Shown here piece by piece: positions 52,480 through 59,350 of a stretch of 64,000 bases of DNA (its first letter is position 1; every line of letters begins with the position of its first letter). This DNA is from Dyadobacter fermentans DSM 18053. GTDB taxonomy: Bacteria > Bacteroidota > Bacteroidia > Cytophagales > Spirosomataceae. Made by a program: the position numbers and the translations under genes. A model generated the notes under the pieces. The model was not told the DNA's origin. It worked only from the letters and a program-made list of their open reading frames with translations, and made no database searches. The DNA lies in NCBI RefSeq assembly GCF_000023125.1, contig NC_013037.1, positions 4,503,501 to 4,567,500 of the forward strand, in the 5' to 3' direction.

Positions 52480-53127
52480 ATGAGTGTTGCCTTATTAATA
52501 GTTGCGATTGTTGCTGCTTATTTGCTGGGTTCAATCCCAAGTTCAGTCTGGTACGGCATTGGGTATTTTGGGATAGATGTCAGGAAACACGGCAGCGGTA
52601 ACGCGGGTGCCACCAACACATTCAGGGTATTAGGCAAACGCGCAGGGACTGTTGTAATGCTCATCGACGTGCTGAAAGGCTGGACGGCCACCTGCCTCGC
52701 TTCCATGCTTTTTTACATGAACGAAATCGGAGAAACCGAGCTTCTCATGTATAAAATCATCTTCGGGATCATCGCCATCATCGGCCACATTTTCCCCATT
52801 TTTGTGAATTTCAAAGGCGGAAAAGGCATTGCCACGCTGCTCGGAATGGTACTCGCCATTCACCCCGAGCTCGCTTCCGTTTGCATTACTATATTTATTC
52901 TGACACTAATCGCATCACAGTACGTGTCGCTGAGCTCAATCCTGGCGACGCTGGCATTTCCGGTACTTTCTTGGACGGGCGCTTTCGGGCATCCCGAGCC
53001 GTTGCTGGTCGTGTTTGGTTTTACAATGTTCGTTCTCGTCGTGTTTACACACCAGAAAAACATTGTGCGCCTGCTCAACGGCAACGAGAACCGCGTGAAC
53101 ATCTTCGCCAAGAAAGCACGGAGCTGA
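52480..53127 (+). CDS. plsY: Glycerol-3-phosphate acyltransferase PlsY
   Basis: A 215-residue integral membrane enzyme that acylates glycerol-3-phosphate from acyl-phosphate, the first step of phospholipid synthesis. Five TM helices are visible. Family motifs are Y-L-L-G-S-I-P-S-S near residue 15, H-G-S-G-N-A-G-A-T-N-T-F-R near residue 37, and F-K-G-G-K-G-I-A-T-L-L-G-M around 110. The ATG at 52480 gives the proper N terminus. Confidence 0.96.
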   Translation: MSVALLIVAIVAAYLLGSIPSSVWYGIGYFGIDVRKHGSGNAGATNTFRVLGKRAGTVVMLIDVLKGWTATCLASMLFYMNEIGETELLMYKIIFGIIAIIGHIFPIFVNFKGGKGIATLLGMVLAIHPELASVCITIFILTLIASQYVSLSSILATLAFPVLSWTGAFGHPEPLLVVFGFTMFVLVVFTHQKNIVRLLNGNENRVNIFAKKARS

Positions 53128-53154
53128 CCGTATTCATCTAACCCTTTTAATCGC

Positions 53155-53189
53155 AACCCCCAAGGCACAACCTTGGGGGTTATTTTTTT
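53155..53189 (+). terminator. Strong rho-independent terminator of plsY
   Basis: An 11-bp perfect stem AACCCCCAAGG (53155-53165) with CCTTGGGGGTT (53171-53181), 5-nt loop, then a run of seven T. Confidence 0.9.
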
Positions 53190-53234
53190 GTTAACTTGAC
53201 CGCCGATTCAGTGAAGACTAAAAACAACCATTCA

Positions 53235-54596
53235 ATGCAAGAATATATCGAAAAGCACCGCGACCGGTTTCTGAACGAACTGCTCGACTTGCTTCGCATT
53301 CCGTCCGTAAGCGCCGATTCGAAGTTTAAACCCGATATGCTGAAAGCCGCCGAATACGTGCGCGACCGCATTGCCGAAGCCGGTGCCGACCGTGCTGAAA
53401 TTTTTGAAACCGAAGGTCACCCGGTGGTTTACGGCGAAAAAATCATTGATCCCGCATTGCCTACCGTGCTCATTTACGGCCACTACGACGTGCAGCCCGC
53501 CGATCCTTACGAACTCTGGAATTCTCCCCCATTTGAGCCAGTGATCAAAAACGACCGCATTTACGCGCGCGGCGCCTGCGACGACAAGGGGCAATTTTAC
53601 ATGCACATCAAAGCCCTCGAAATCATGCTCGCCACGGGTTCGCTCGCGTGCAATGTGAAGGTGATGATTGAAGGTGAAGAAGAAATTGGCTCGTCGAACT
53701 TAGGGACATTTGTCCGCGAACACAAGGACATGCTGCAATGCAACACCATCCTTATCTCCGACACGAGCATCATCGCGAACGACGTCCCTTCGATTGAAAC
53801 CGGCCTGCGCGGCCTGACCTACGTGGAAGTGGAAGTGACCGGCGCGAACCGGGACCTGCATTCGGGCGTTTACGGCGGGGGCGTCGCAAACCCGATCAAT
53901 GTCCTTTGCGAAATGATCGCTTCGCTGAAAGACGAGAACGGCCACATTACCATCCCGGGTTTCTACGACAAAGTACAGGAACTCAGCGAATCCGAGCGCG
54001 CCGCATTGAATGCCGCGCCGTTTGATCTGGAAGAATATAAAAAGGACCTGGCGATAGACGATGTGGCGGGAGAAAAGGGTTATACAACCATAGAAAGGAC
54101 GTCTGTGCGCCCTACGTTGGATGTGAACGGCATCTGGGGCGGCTATATTGGCGAAGGTGCGAAGACGGTGCTGCCATCGAAGGCGAATGCCAAAATCTCC
54201 ATGCGCCTCGTCCCGAACCAGAACGACGACGAGATCTGCGAGATTTTCACCAAACATTTCGAATCCATCGCACCGGCTTCCGTAAAAGTGAAAGTGGTGC
54301 CGCATCACGGTGGCTTGCCTTATGTAACGCCAACGGATTCAGTAGAATACCGCGCCGCGGAACTCGCAATGGAAGAATCTTTTGGCAAGAAACCAATCCC
54401 TACCCGCGGTGGTGGCAGCATTCCTATTGTGGCGCTTTTCGAACAGGAGCTGGGCTGCAAGAGCATTCTGATGGGCTTCGGACTGGATATCGACGCACTG
54501 CATTCGCCCAATGAGAGTTACGGGTTGTTCAATTATTATAAAGGAATTGAAACGATCCCGTTGTTTTTCAAGCATTATGCCGAGTTAAAGAAGTAA
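53235..54596 (+). CDS. M20 family dipeptidase (CNDP-like)
   Basis: A 453-residue zinc peptidase. The start is ATG 53235 (MQEYIEKHRDRFLNELLDLL). Metal ligands and catalytic residues lie in I-Y-G-H-Y-D-V-Q-P (His, Asp), A-R-G-A-C-D-D-K-G-Q (bridging Asp) and the catalytic Glu of I-E-G-E-E-E-I-G-S. S-D-T-S-I and a C-terminal His follow. The dimerisation lid domain lies at about 195-330. It has no signal peptide, so it is cytoplasmic. Members hydrolyse dipeptides such as Xaa-His or Cys-Gly. It is a single-gene unit with a terminator on each side. Confidence 0.93.
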   Translation: MQEYIEKHRDRFLNELLDLLRIPSVSADSKFKPDMLKAAEYVRDRIAEAGADRAEIFETEGHPVVYGEKIIDPALPTVLIYGHYDVQPADPYELWNSPPFEPVIKNDRIYARGACDDKGQFYMHIKALEIMLATGSLACNVKVMIEGEEEIGSSNLGTFVREHKDMLQCNTILISDTSIIANDVPSIETGLRGLTYVEVEVTGANRDLHSGVYGGGVANPINVLCEMIASLKDENGHITIPGFYDKVQELSESERAALNAAPFDLEEYKKDLAIDDVAGEKGYTTIERTSVRPTLDVNGIWGGYIGEGAKTVLPSKANAKISMRLVPNQNDDEICEIFTKHFESIAPASVKVKVVPHHGGLPYVTPTDSVEYRAAELAMEESFGKKPIPTRGGGSIPIVALFEQELGCKSILMGFGLDIDALHSPNESYGLFNYYKGIETIPLFFKHYAELKK

Positions 54597-54599
54597 AAC

Positions 54600-54629
54600 A
54601 AAAGAGGTGACTTGGCGGTCACCTCTTTT
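54600..54629. terminator. Bidirectional terminator between dipeptidase and TPR genes
   Basis: AAAAGAGGTGAC (54600-54611) pairs perfectly with GTCACCTCTTTT (54618-54629), with loop TTGGCG. It lies between the two convergent stops. Confidence 0.85.
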
Positions 54630-54630
54630 G

Positions 54631-55857
54631 CTATCTCTTTCTCCGCTGCTCGCGTTTCATCTTTTTCAAATTCGCGATCGCCGCTTTCGCTTCCTTGTCC
54701 TGGCTGGACTTTTTATCAGCCCGATCATCGGCGAGCTTATAGTAGCGCAGCGCCTCGTCGTAATCCTTTTTACGCTCGGCGATTTTGCCCAAGCCGAGCA
54801 GCGAGGAAACATAATATCCCGCATTCATCGAGTTGGTTTGCGTGGAATAATCGATCGCTTTTTTGTAGTATTCTCCCGCTGCCTCGTAATTGCGGTGGTA
54901 GTTCATATTATAATAGGCCAGCACATAAGCCGCATTACGGCCGCTAACTCCCTCGTAACCAGGCATTCCCTGGTCAATTTTTGATATAATGTTTCGCGCA
55001 GCCTGCTCGGCCTCGGCTATTTTACCGGTTACGAAGGCCGTTCGGCAGAAATAGCGTTCGAAATACGGGTTGTTCGGGTAGGTTTGCCACATGTATTTGG
55101 CCATTTCGTACGCCTTGCTGTACTCGTTTTCCATGCTGTAAATCTGCAAGAGGAAATATCTGGCCTCGACACGCGTGTAGAATGCATTGTTCCCAACCTT
55201 TTCCAGCTGCTGCTCGCCGAGCTTCTTGTTGCCTTTCGGGAAAAGCGCCAGGATCGGTTTCAGGATCGGATATTCTTTGGGCACCCATTCCGCATAATAG
55301 TTATACAGACCGTCGCCAAACAGCAATTCGGGCGACAGGTCACCATTGCCTTTGCATTGTTCGAAATATTTCAATGATTTTTTACCTGCAAATGCCGCCT
55401 TCGCCCAGCTTTCACGCTCAGCAAAAAGTCTGCCTTTGAAAGCGTAAGCGGCAGCAAGGAAAAATGCAGGCTCTATCTTACTGTCCTGATTATCATACAA
55501 TTCCTCCGCAAGCGTGATGGTCGAATCCATGTGTGCGAGGAATGCTTTGTCGTAGGTCTCGTTCTCGGTATTCGGTACAATCTTCCACCATTCGGCCAGG
55601 CCCATCAGAAAATGAGGCATAGGATGCTTCGGATACCGGTATTTGAGCCACCGGAATTCTGCATCTGCCTCGTAAAACTGGTAATTGTACAATTTATTGA
55701 TTGCCTCGGACGACTCAATCTGTACGCCCGGATTTTGCAGCACCATCGCATACTTCTTGTCTATCTCTGCGGAAGAATACAATTGGGCGATGGCAAAATG
55801 GCTTGTAATTACAGTTAAGCAGCAGAATATGATTATGTTAACAACTGATCTTTTCAT
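54631..55857 (-). CDS. Exported tetratricopeptide-repeat protein
   Basis: A 408-residue protein with a signal peptide (about 1-24, ending F-A-I-A-Q). Several TPR helix pairs follow: Y-N-Y-Q-F-Y-E-A-D-A-E-F, A-Y-A-F-K-G-R-L-F-A, A-R-Y-F-L-L-Q-I-Y, and Y-E-A-A-G-E-Y-Y-K-K-A-I-D-Y. The last unit ends in K-D-Y-D-E-A-L-R-Y-Y. A very basic tail (K-K-M-K-R-E-Q-R-R-K-R) closes it. It would scaffold a periplasmic or outer-membrane complex; no partner is indicated by its neighbours. Confidence 0.85.
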   Translation of the reverse strand: MKRSVVNIIIFCCLTVITSHFAIAQLYSSAEIDKKYAMVLQNPGVQIESSEAINKLYNYQFYEADAEFRWLKYRYPKHPMPHFLMGLAEWWKIVPNTENETYDKAFLAHMDSTITLAEELYDNQDSKIEPAFFLAAAYAFKGRLFAERESWAKAAFAGKKSLKYFEQCKGNGDLSPELLFGDGLYNYYAEWVPKEYPILKPILALFPKGNKKLGEQQLEKVGNNAFYTRVEARYFLLQIYSMENEYSKAYEMAKYMWQTYPNNPYFERYFCRTAFVTGKIAEAEQAARNIISKIDQGMPGYEGVSGRNAAYVLAYYNMNYHRNYEAAGEYYKKAIDYSTQTNSMNAGYYVSSLLGLGKIAERKKDYDEALRYYKLADDRADKKSSQDKEAKAAIANLKKMKREQRRKR

Positions 55858-56017
55858 AGCAGGGGTAAATCTGTCCTATTAACGCCGGATTTATATTTTG
55901 CGTTTGTCAGCAGCCCGGTTTTTAAAAAAAGAGTTAATATTGATCCTCAGAGTATTTAGCACGTTCCGGCGGCCGGCCGTTGCCGCTTTTCCGGAGCCTG
56001 ATTCGCACTTCAAAATT

Positions 56018-56545
56018 ATGATTAACATTCTGGATAAAACATTCGTCCCTTTTATTTCGCGTGAAACGATCGAAAAACGCATTGCTGAGTTAGCCGCCGG
56101 TATCAATGCCGATTATGCGGAGTCTTGCCCGGTCTTCATCATCGTGCTGAACGGCGCGTTTCTCTTCGCAAGTGAGCTGGTCAAAAACGTTTCGCTGGCC
56201 TGCGAGATTAACTTCATCCGGCTTTCGTCCTATTCTCAAACCACCTCCACGGGCTCGGTGCGGGAGATCATCGGAATGGACGCCAACATTGCGGGACGCG
56301 ATGTGGTTATCATCGAAGACATCGTCGACACAGGCCTGACAATGTCGCAGCTGATCGCAAAAGTGAAGTCAATGTCGCCCAAATCCGTTGAAATCGCTAC
56401 TTTGTTGCACAAGCCGGAGGCATTGAAAACGCCGGTCGACATGCGTTATGTCGGTTTCGAAATCGAAAACAAGTTTGTAGTCGGCTACGGCCTCGATTAC
56501 GACGGCATCGGCCGCAACCTCGACGCGATTTACGTCCTGGCCTGA
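56018..56545 (+). CDS. hpt: Hypoxanthine phosphoribosyltransferase
   Basis: A 175-residue purine-salvage enzyme. The start is ATG 56018 (MINILDKTFVPFISRETIEK); in-frame codons before it encode unrelated sequence. The PRPP-binding loop is V-V-I-I-E-D-I-V-D-T-G-L-T-M (about 90-103). I-V-L-N-G-A-F-L-F-A-S-E-L precedes it as the first loop, and F-V-V-G-Y-G-L-D-Y near the C terminus binds the purine. It makes IMP, and probably GMP, from base and PRPP. The next gene starts 36 bp later. Confidence 0.94.
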   Translation: MINILDKTFVPFISRETIEKRIAELAAGINADYAESCPVFIIVLNGAFLFASELVKNVSLACEINFIRLSSYSQTTSTGSVREIIGMDANIAGRDVVIIEDIVDTGLTMSQLIAKVKSMSPKSVEIATLLHKPEALKTPVDMRYVGFEIENKFVVGYGLDYDGIGRNLDAIYVLA

Positions 56546-56581
56546 CTCCTCGTTTGACAACGTTCTAACTCCTTAACCCTT

Positions 56582-57982
56582 ATGCTGATCCAATTCTTTG
56601 GCGCCGCACGCACCGTTACCGGAAGCAAGCACCTCATTACCACTGAAAAAGGAACAAAAGTATTGCTCGACTGCGGGCTTTTCCAGGGCATTCAAACCGA
56701 CGAATTCAACCAGGAATTCGGCTTCAAACCTGCTGATGTCGACTATGTGATCCTTTCACACGCGCACATCGACCACTCGGGGCTGCTCCCGCGCCTGGTG
56801 CGCAAGGGCTTCAAAGGACCAATTTACTGCACCGCCGCCACTGCCGACCTTTGCCGCGTAATGCTGCTCGACAGCGCCCATATCCAGGAAAAAGACCTTG
56901 AACGCATCAATAAGCGCCGCCAAAAACAGGGCCGCCCGCTGCTGGAAGAGCTTTATAATGCCGAAGACGCCGCGCAGGCGTTGAGCCTTCTCAAAACCGT
57001 TCGTTACGGGCAAACTTTCTTTTTGGGCGAAGAAAACGAAATTTCCGTATTCCTGACCGACGCCGCGCATTTGCTGGGCAGCGCCGCCGTGCATTTGAGC
57101 ATTCCTGATGGCGGCACATTTAAACAAGTGACTTTTACTGGCGACATCGGCCGACCTGAGGACCGCATTCTACGCAAACCGGAACCATTTCCGCAGGCCG
57201 ATTACATCATTTGCGAATCGACTTACGGCGACCGGCTGCACGAAAAAGAGATTGATATGCATGCGCATTTGCTGCGCATTGTGCAGGAAACCTGTGTGCG
57301 CCGCCGCGGTAAACTGATCATCCCGGCCTTCGCAATCGACCGCACGCAGGAGCTCATTTACGCGCTCGACCAGCTCTCGAGCTCGGGCCAGCTTCCTCAA
57401 ATCCCGGTGTACATCGACAGCCCGCTGGCGATCCGCGCGACGGCGATCATGAAGGAACACGACGAATGCTTCAATCCCGAAATCCTCGAATACATCGAGA
57501 AAGACGGCGACGCGTTCGCATTTCCGTACCTGAATTACATTTCGGACGTGCAGGAATCCATTGCGCTCAACGATCGCAAGGAGCCCTGCATCATCATTTC
57601 CGCCTCGGGAATGGCCGAAGCGGGGCGCATTAAGCATCATATTAAAAACAACATCGGCGACCCGGACTCGACGATCCTGCTCGTCGGCTATGCCTCTGCC
57701 AACACGCTTGCGGGCGCATTGAAGCGCGGCGACAGGCAGGTAAACATTTTCGGGGAGCGCCTGGATGTGAAGTGCCGCGTCGAAACGATGGATTCCTTCT
57801 CCGGCCACGGCGATTACAGCGAAATGCTGGATTTTCTTTCGTGCCAAACGCCGGAGCGGGTGAAGGAAGTGTTCCTCGTCCACGGCGAATACGAAACGCA
57901 GGTCGCATTCAAATTGAAGCTGGAAAAGGCCGGATTCCGCAAAATCCACATTCCGGCGCTGTATGAGGGTGTAAAAATTTAA
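56582..57982 (+). CDS. Beta-CASP metallo-beta-lactamase-fold ribonuclease
   Basis: A 466-residue CPSF/RNase J-like protein. The zinc motif is S-H-A-H-I-D-H-S-G (about 58-66), followed by D-A-A-H-L-L-G-S-A and T-G-D-I-G-R. The beta-CASP insert includes C-E-S-T-Y-G-D-R, P-A-F-A-I-D-R-T-Q-E-L and I-S-A-S-G-M-A-E-A-G-R. The C-terminal S-G-H-G-D-Y and V-H-G-E segments carry motif C His residues. It has no KH or RNase J C-terminal domain. RNA processing is the expected role for this group in bacteria, though direct evidence is thin. Confidence 0.9.
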   Translation: MLIQFFGAARTVTGSKHLITTEKGTKVLLDCGLFQGIQTDEFNQEFGFKPADVDYVILSHAHIDHSGLLPRLVRKGFKGPIYCTAATADLCRVMLLDSAHIQEKDLERINKRRQKQGRPLLEELYNAEDAAQALSLLKTVRYGQTFFLGEENEISVFLTDAAHLLGSAAVHLSIPDGGTFKQVTFTGDIGRPEDRILRKPEPFPQADYIICESTYGDRLHEKEIDMHAHLLRIVQETCVRRRGKLIIPAFAIDRTQELIYALDQLSSSGQLPQIPVYIDSPLAIRATAIMKEHDECFNPEILEYIEKDGDAFAFPYLNYISDVQESIALNDRKEPCIIISASGMAEAGRIKHHIKNNIGDPDSTILLVGYASANTLAGALKRGDRQVNIFGERLDVKCRVETMDSFSGHGDYSEMLDFLSCQTPERVKEVFLVHGEYETQVAFKLKLEKAGFRKIHIPALYEGVKI

Positions 57983-57999
57983 AATTTTCGAACTTTTTC

Positions 58000-58020
58000 G
58001 CGTTTCGATCGTCGAAACGC
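58000..58020. terminator. Perfect hairpin between the nuclease gene and tRNA-Leu
   Basis: GCGTTTCGA (58000-58008) pairs with TCGAAACGC (58012-58020) around a 3-nt loop, 18 bp after the nuclease stop. There is no T-run after it on the plus strand, so its role as terminator is unsure. Confidence 0.4.
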
Positions 58021-58052
58021 TTGTAAAGTCCAAAACAAGATTGCTATCTTTG
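58021..58052 (+). promoter_or_regulatory. Promoter of tRNA-Leu
   Basis: TTG (58021-58023) and TATCTTTG (58045-58052), a perfect -7 box, spaced 21 bp. The tRNA begins 16 bp downstream. Confidence 0.6.
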
Positions 58053-58067
58053 CCCACCGAATTTCAA

Positions 58068-58151
58068 GCCGAAGTGGTGAAACTGGTAGACACGCACGTT
58101 TCAGGGGCGTGAGGGAGCAATCCTGTGCGGGTTCGAGTCCCGCCTTCGGCA
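58068..58151 (+). tRNA. tRNA-Leu (anticodon CAG)
   Basis: An 84-nt class II tRNA. The acceptor stem is GCCGAAG (58068-58074) with CTTCGGC (58144-58150), then discriminator A. The anticodon stem is CACGT with GCGTG around the loop TTCAGGG, giving anticodon CAG. The long variable arm follows the anticodon stem, and the T-loop GTTCGAGTC is standard. The CCA end is not encoded. Confidence 0.95.
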
Positions 58152-58152
58152 C

Positions 58153-58190
58153 AAAACGCTGTTTCTGTTATCAGGAACGGCGTTTTTGCT
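58153..58190 (+). terminator. Terminator of tRNA-Leu
   Basis: AAAACGCTGTT (from 58153) pairs with AACGGCGTTTT (to 58186), with one G-T pair, followed by T-rich sequence. Confidence 0.7.
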
Positions 58191-58191
58191 T

Positions 58192-58380
58192 TTAGTCATA
58201 AATGTTCTTCCTATCGCCAATTTCTTCGATTTCGACCATCAATCTGCAATCATTTACCTCGTAAATTATCCGATAGTTACCGGCCCTGATGCGAAACGTC
58301 CGTTGACTCCCCTTTCAACTATTGTTCCCTTGGCTCCAATCCTGCTTTGGCTGAAACCGCGTTTTGACAGCTTACAATAT
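58192..58380 (-). pseudogene. Remnant of a RelE/ParE-type toxin gene
   Basis: On the minus strand the end of the frame reads T-F-R-I-R-A-G-N-Y-R-I-I-Y-E-V and then L-M-V-E-I-E-E-I-G-D-R-K-N-I-Y-D, stopping at TAA 58194-58192. This is the unmistakable C-terminal half of a RelE/ParE toxin. Upstream of it the frame breaks: an in-frame TGA precedes K-G-S-Q-R, and the I-G-A-K segment and an N-terminal K-L-S-K-R piece lie in other frames with the middle of the protein missing. The upstream end is approximate. No antitoxin gene is visible upstream (58400-58610). Confidence 0.75.
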
Positions 58381-58661
58381 AAGTCCGGAAAAGATCACGG
58401 GAGCTGGCGAATGCAGGTAATCGTCTGGATTTCAATGGCTGCGATGCTTATTGTTTCCCAATATTTACTGACTACGTCCACCGGAAAGTTGCTCGAAGTC
58501 AAAAACGTGATGCTTCTCTGGAAGTTTTGTCCTGATTACACATCAAATCCGTCGCTTCTGACCCTTTCCATCCGCACACGGCAAGGTTAAATTTACATTT
58601 TCCCTGCGGGACAGGCATGCCCGATAAGAAATTGATTATTAAGCCTAAACAACCAGCAATT

Positions 58662-59039
58662 ATGGAAACGATCAAAGAAATCTCCCTGAATAGCGAATGC
58701 GTCGTCATCACCGCTCATTGTGTAATGCTTTCCAACTCTACATTCAATGATGTAAATATGAGCAACATATCGATCGTGGATGCCAATTTGAGCGATTTGC
58801 ATATTGAAGGCGCACAACTCGGCGGTGCGGTGTTCGAAAACATAGGCATGTGCCCACCCGACCATCCCATGTATGATCCGAATGCGGAACAGCGCCCGCT
58901 ACTTTTTAAGCATTGTGATTTGCACAAGAGTAAGTTAGTGAATTGCGACCTAAGCGGCGTAGAGATTTCCGACTGCAATATCGAAGGATTAAAAGTTAAT
59001 GGCATACTGATCTCCGATTTGCTGGCAACCAGAAGTTAA
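58662..59039 (+). CDS. Small pentapeptide-repeat protein
   Basis: A 125-residue protein from ATG 58662 (METIKEISLNSECVVITAHC). It holds two runs of A(D/N)LXX-type five-residue steps: S-T-F-N-D-V-N-M-S-N-I-S-I-V-D-A-N-L-S-D-L before, and C-D-L-H-K-S-K-L-V-N-C-D-L-S-G after, a Pro-rich break (C-P-P-D-H-P-M-Y-D-P). It would fold as a short right-handed quadrilateral beta-helix. Such proteins often act by binding other proteins; no target is indicated. An ATG at 58617 in the same frame would add 15 basic residues. Confidence 0.75.
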   Translation: METIKEISLNSECVVITAHCVMLSNSTFNDVNMSNISIVDANLSDLHIEGAQLGGAVFENIGMCPPDHPMYDPNAEQRPLLFKHCDLHKSKLVNCDLSGVEISDCNIEGLKVNGILISDLLATRS

Positions 59040-59350
59040 ACGCAGAACTCTTCTCCTTTTCAACTTACTCCTAGCCGGAATTCACAAAGCTTCTCATCTC
59101 CGGCAGCCATTCTTTCTAACCCTTTCAGCTAGTGGACGATCTTTTTTACCGATCGTTTACTCAGCCTATGTGTTTGCACATCAGATTTTGGGAAGCGCCT
59201 GCCGCCGCTCCATATTCGGACATACAGCCTCCGCTGCTAAATCAAGTTTTTTTCGTATCACACTGTTTGCCTCCTCCTTTATGGGTGTATTAAGATTGTT
59301 TGATACCCTCGTTCGATAAGGCCAGCAATTTTAACAAAACGTCAATTTCT
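59040..59350. other. 311-bp leader region before the surface-protein genes
   Basis: No gene is seen. It is pyrimidine-rich and contains a small hairpin ATGTG/CACAT, but no TAnnTTTG box on the plus strand. The promoter of the 994-residue protein gene should lie here. Confidence 0.4.

Noticed and set aside
53867..53882. GC-rich run around GGCGGGGGCG considered as a regulatory site
   Set aside because: It is inside the dipeptidase coding frame (Y-G-G-G-V-A-N), fully explained by Gly codons.
58186..58590. Plus-strand reading frame of 134 codons after tRNA-Leu
   Set aside because: It lies antisense to the RelE-type remnant, whose protein signal is clear on the minus strand, and has no family features of its own.
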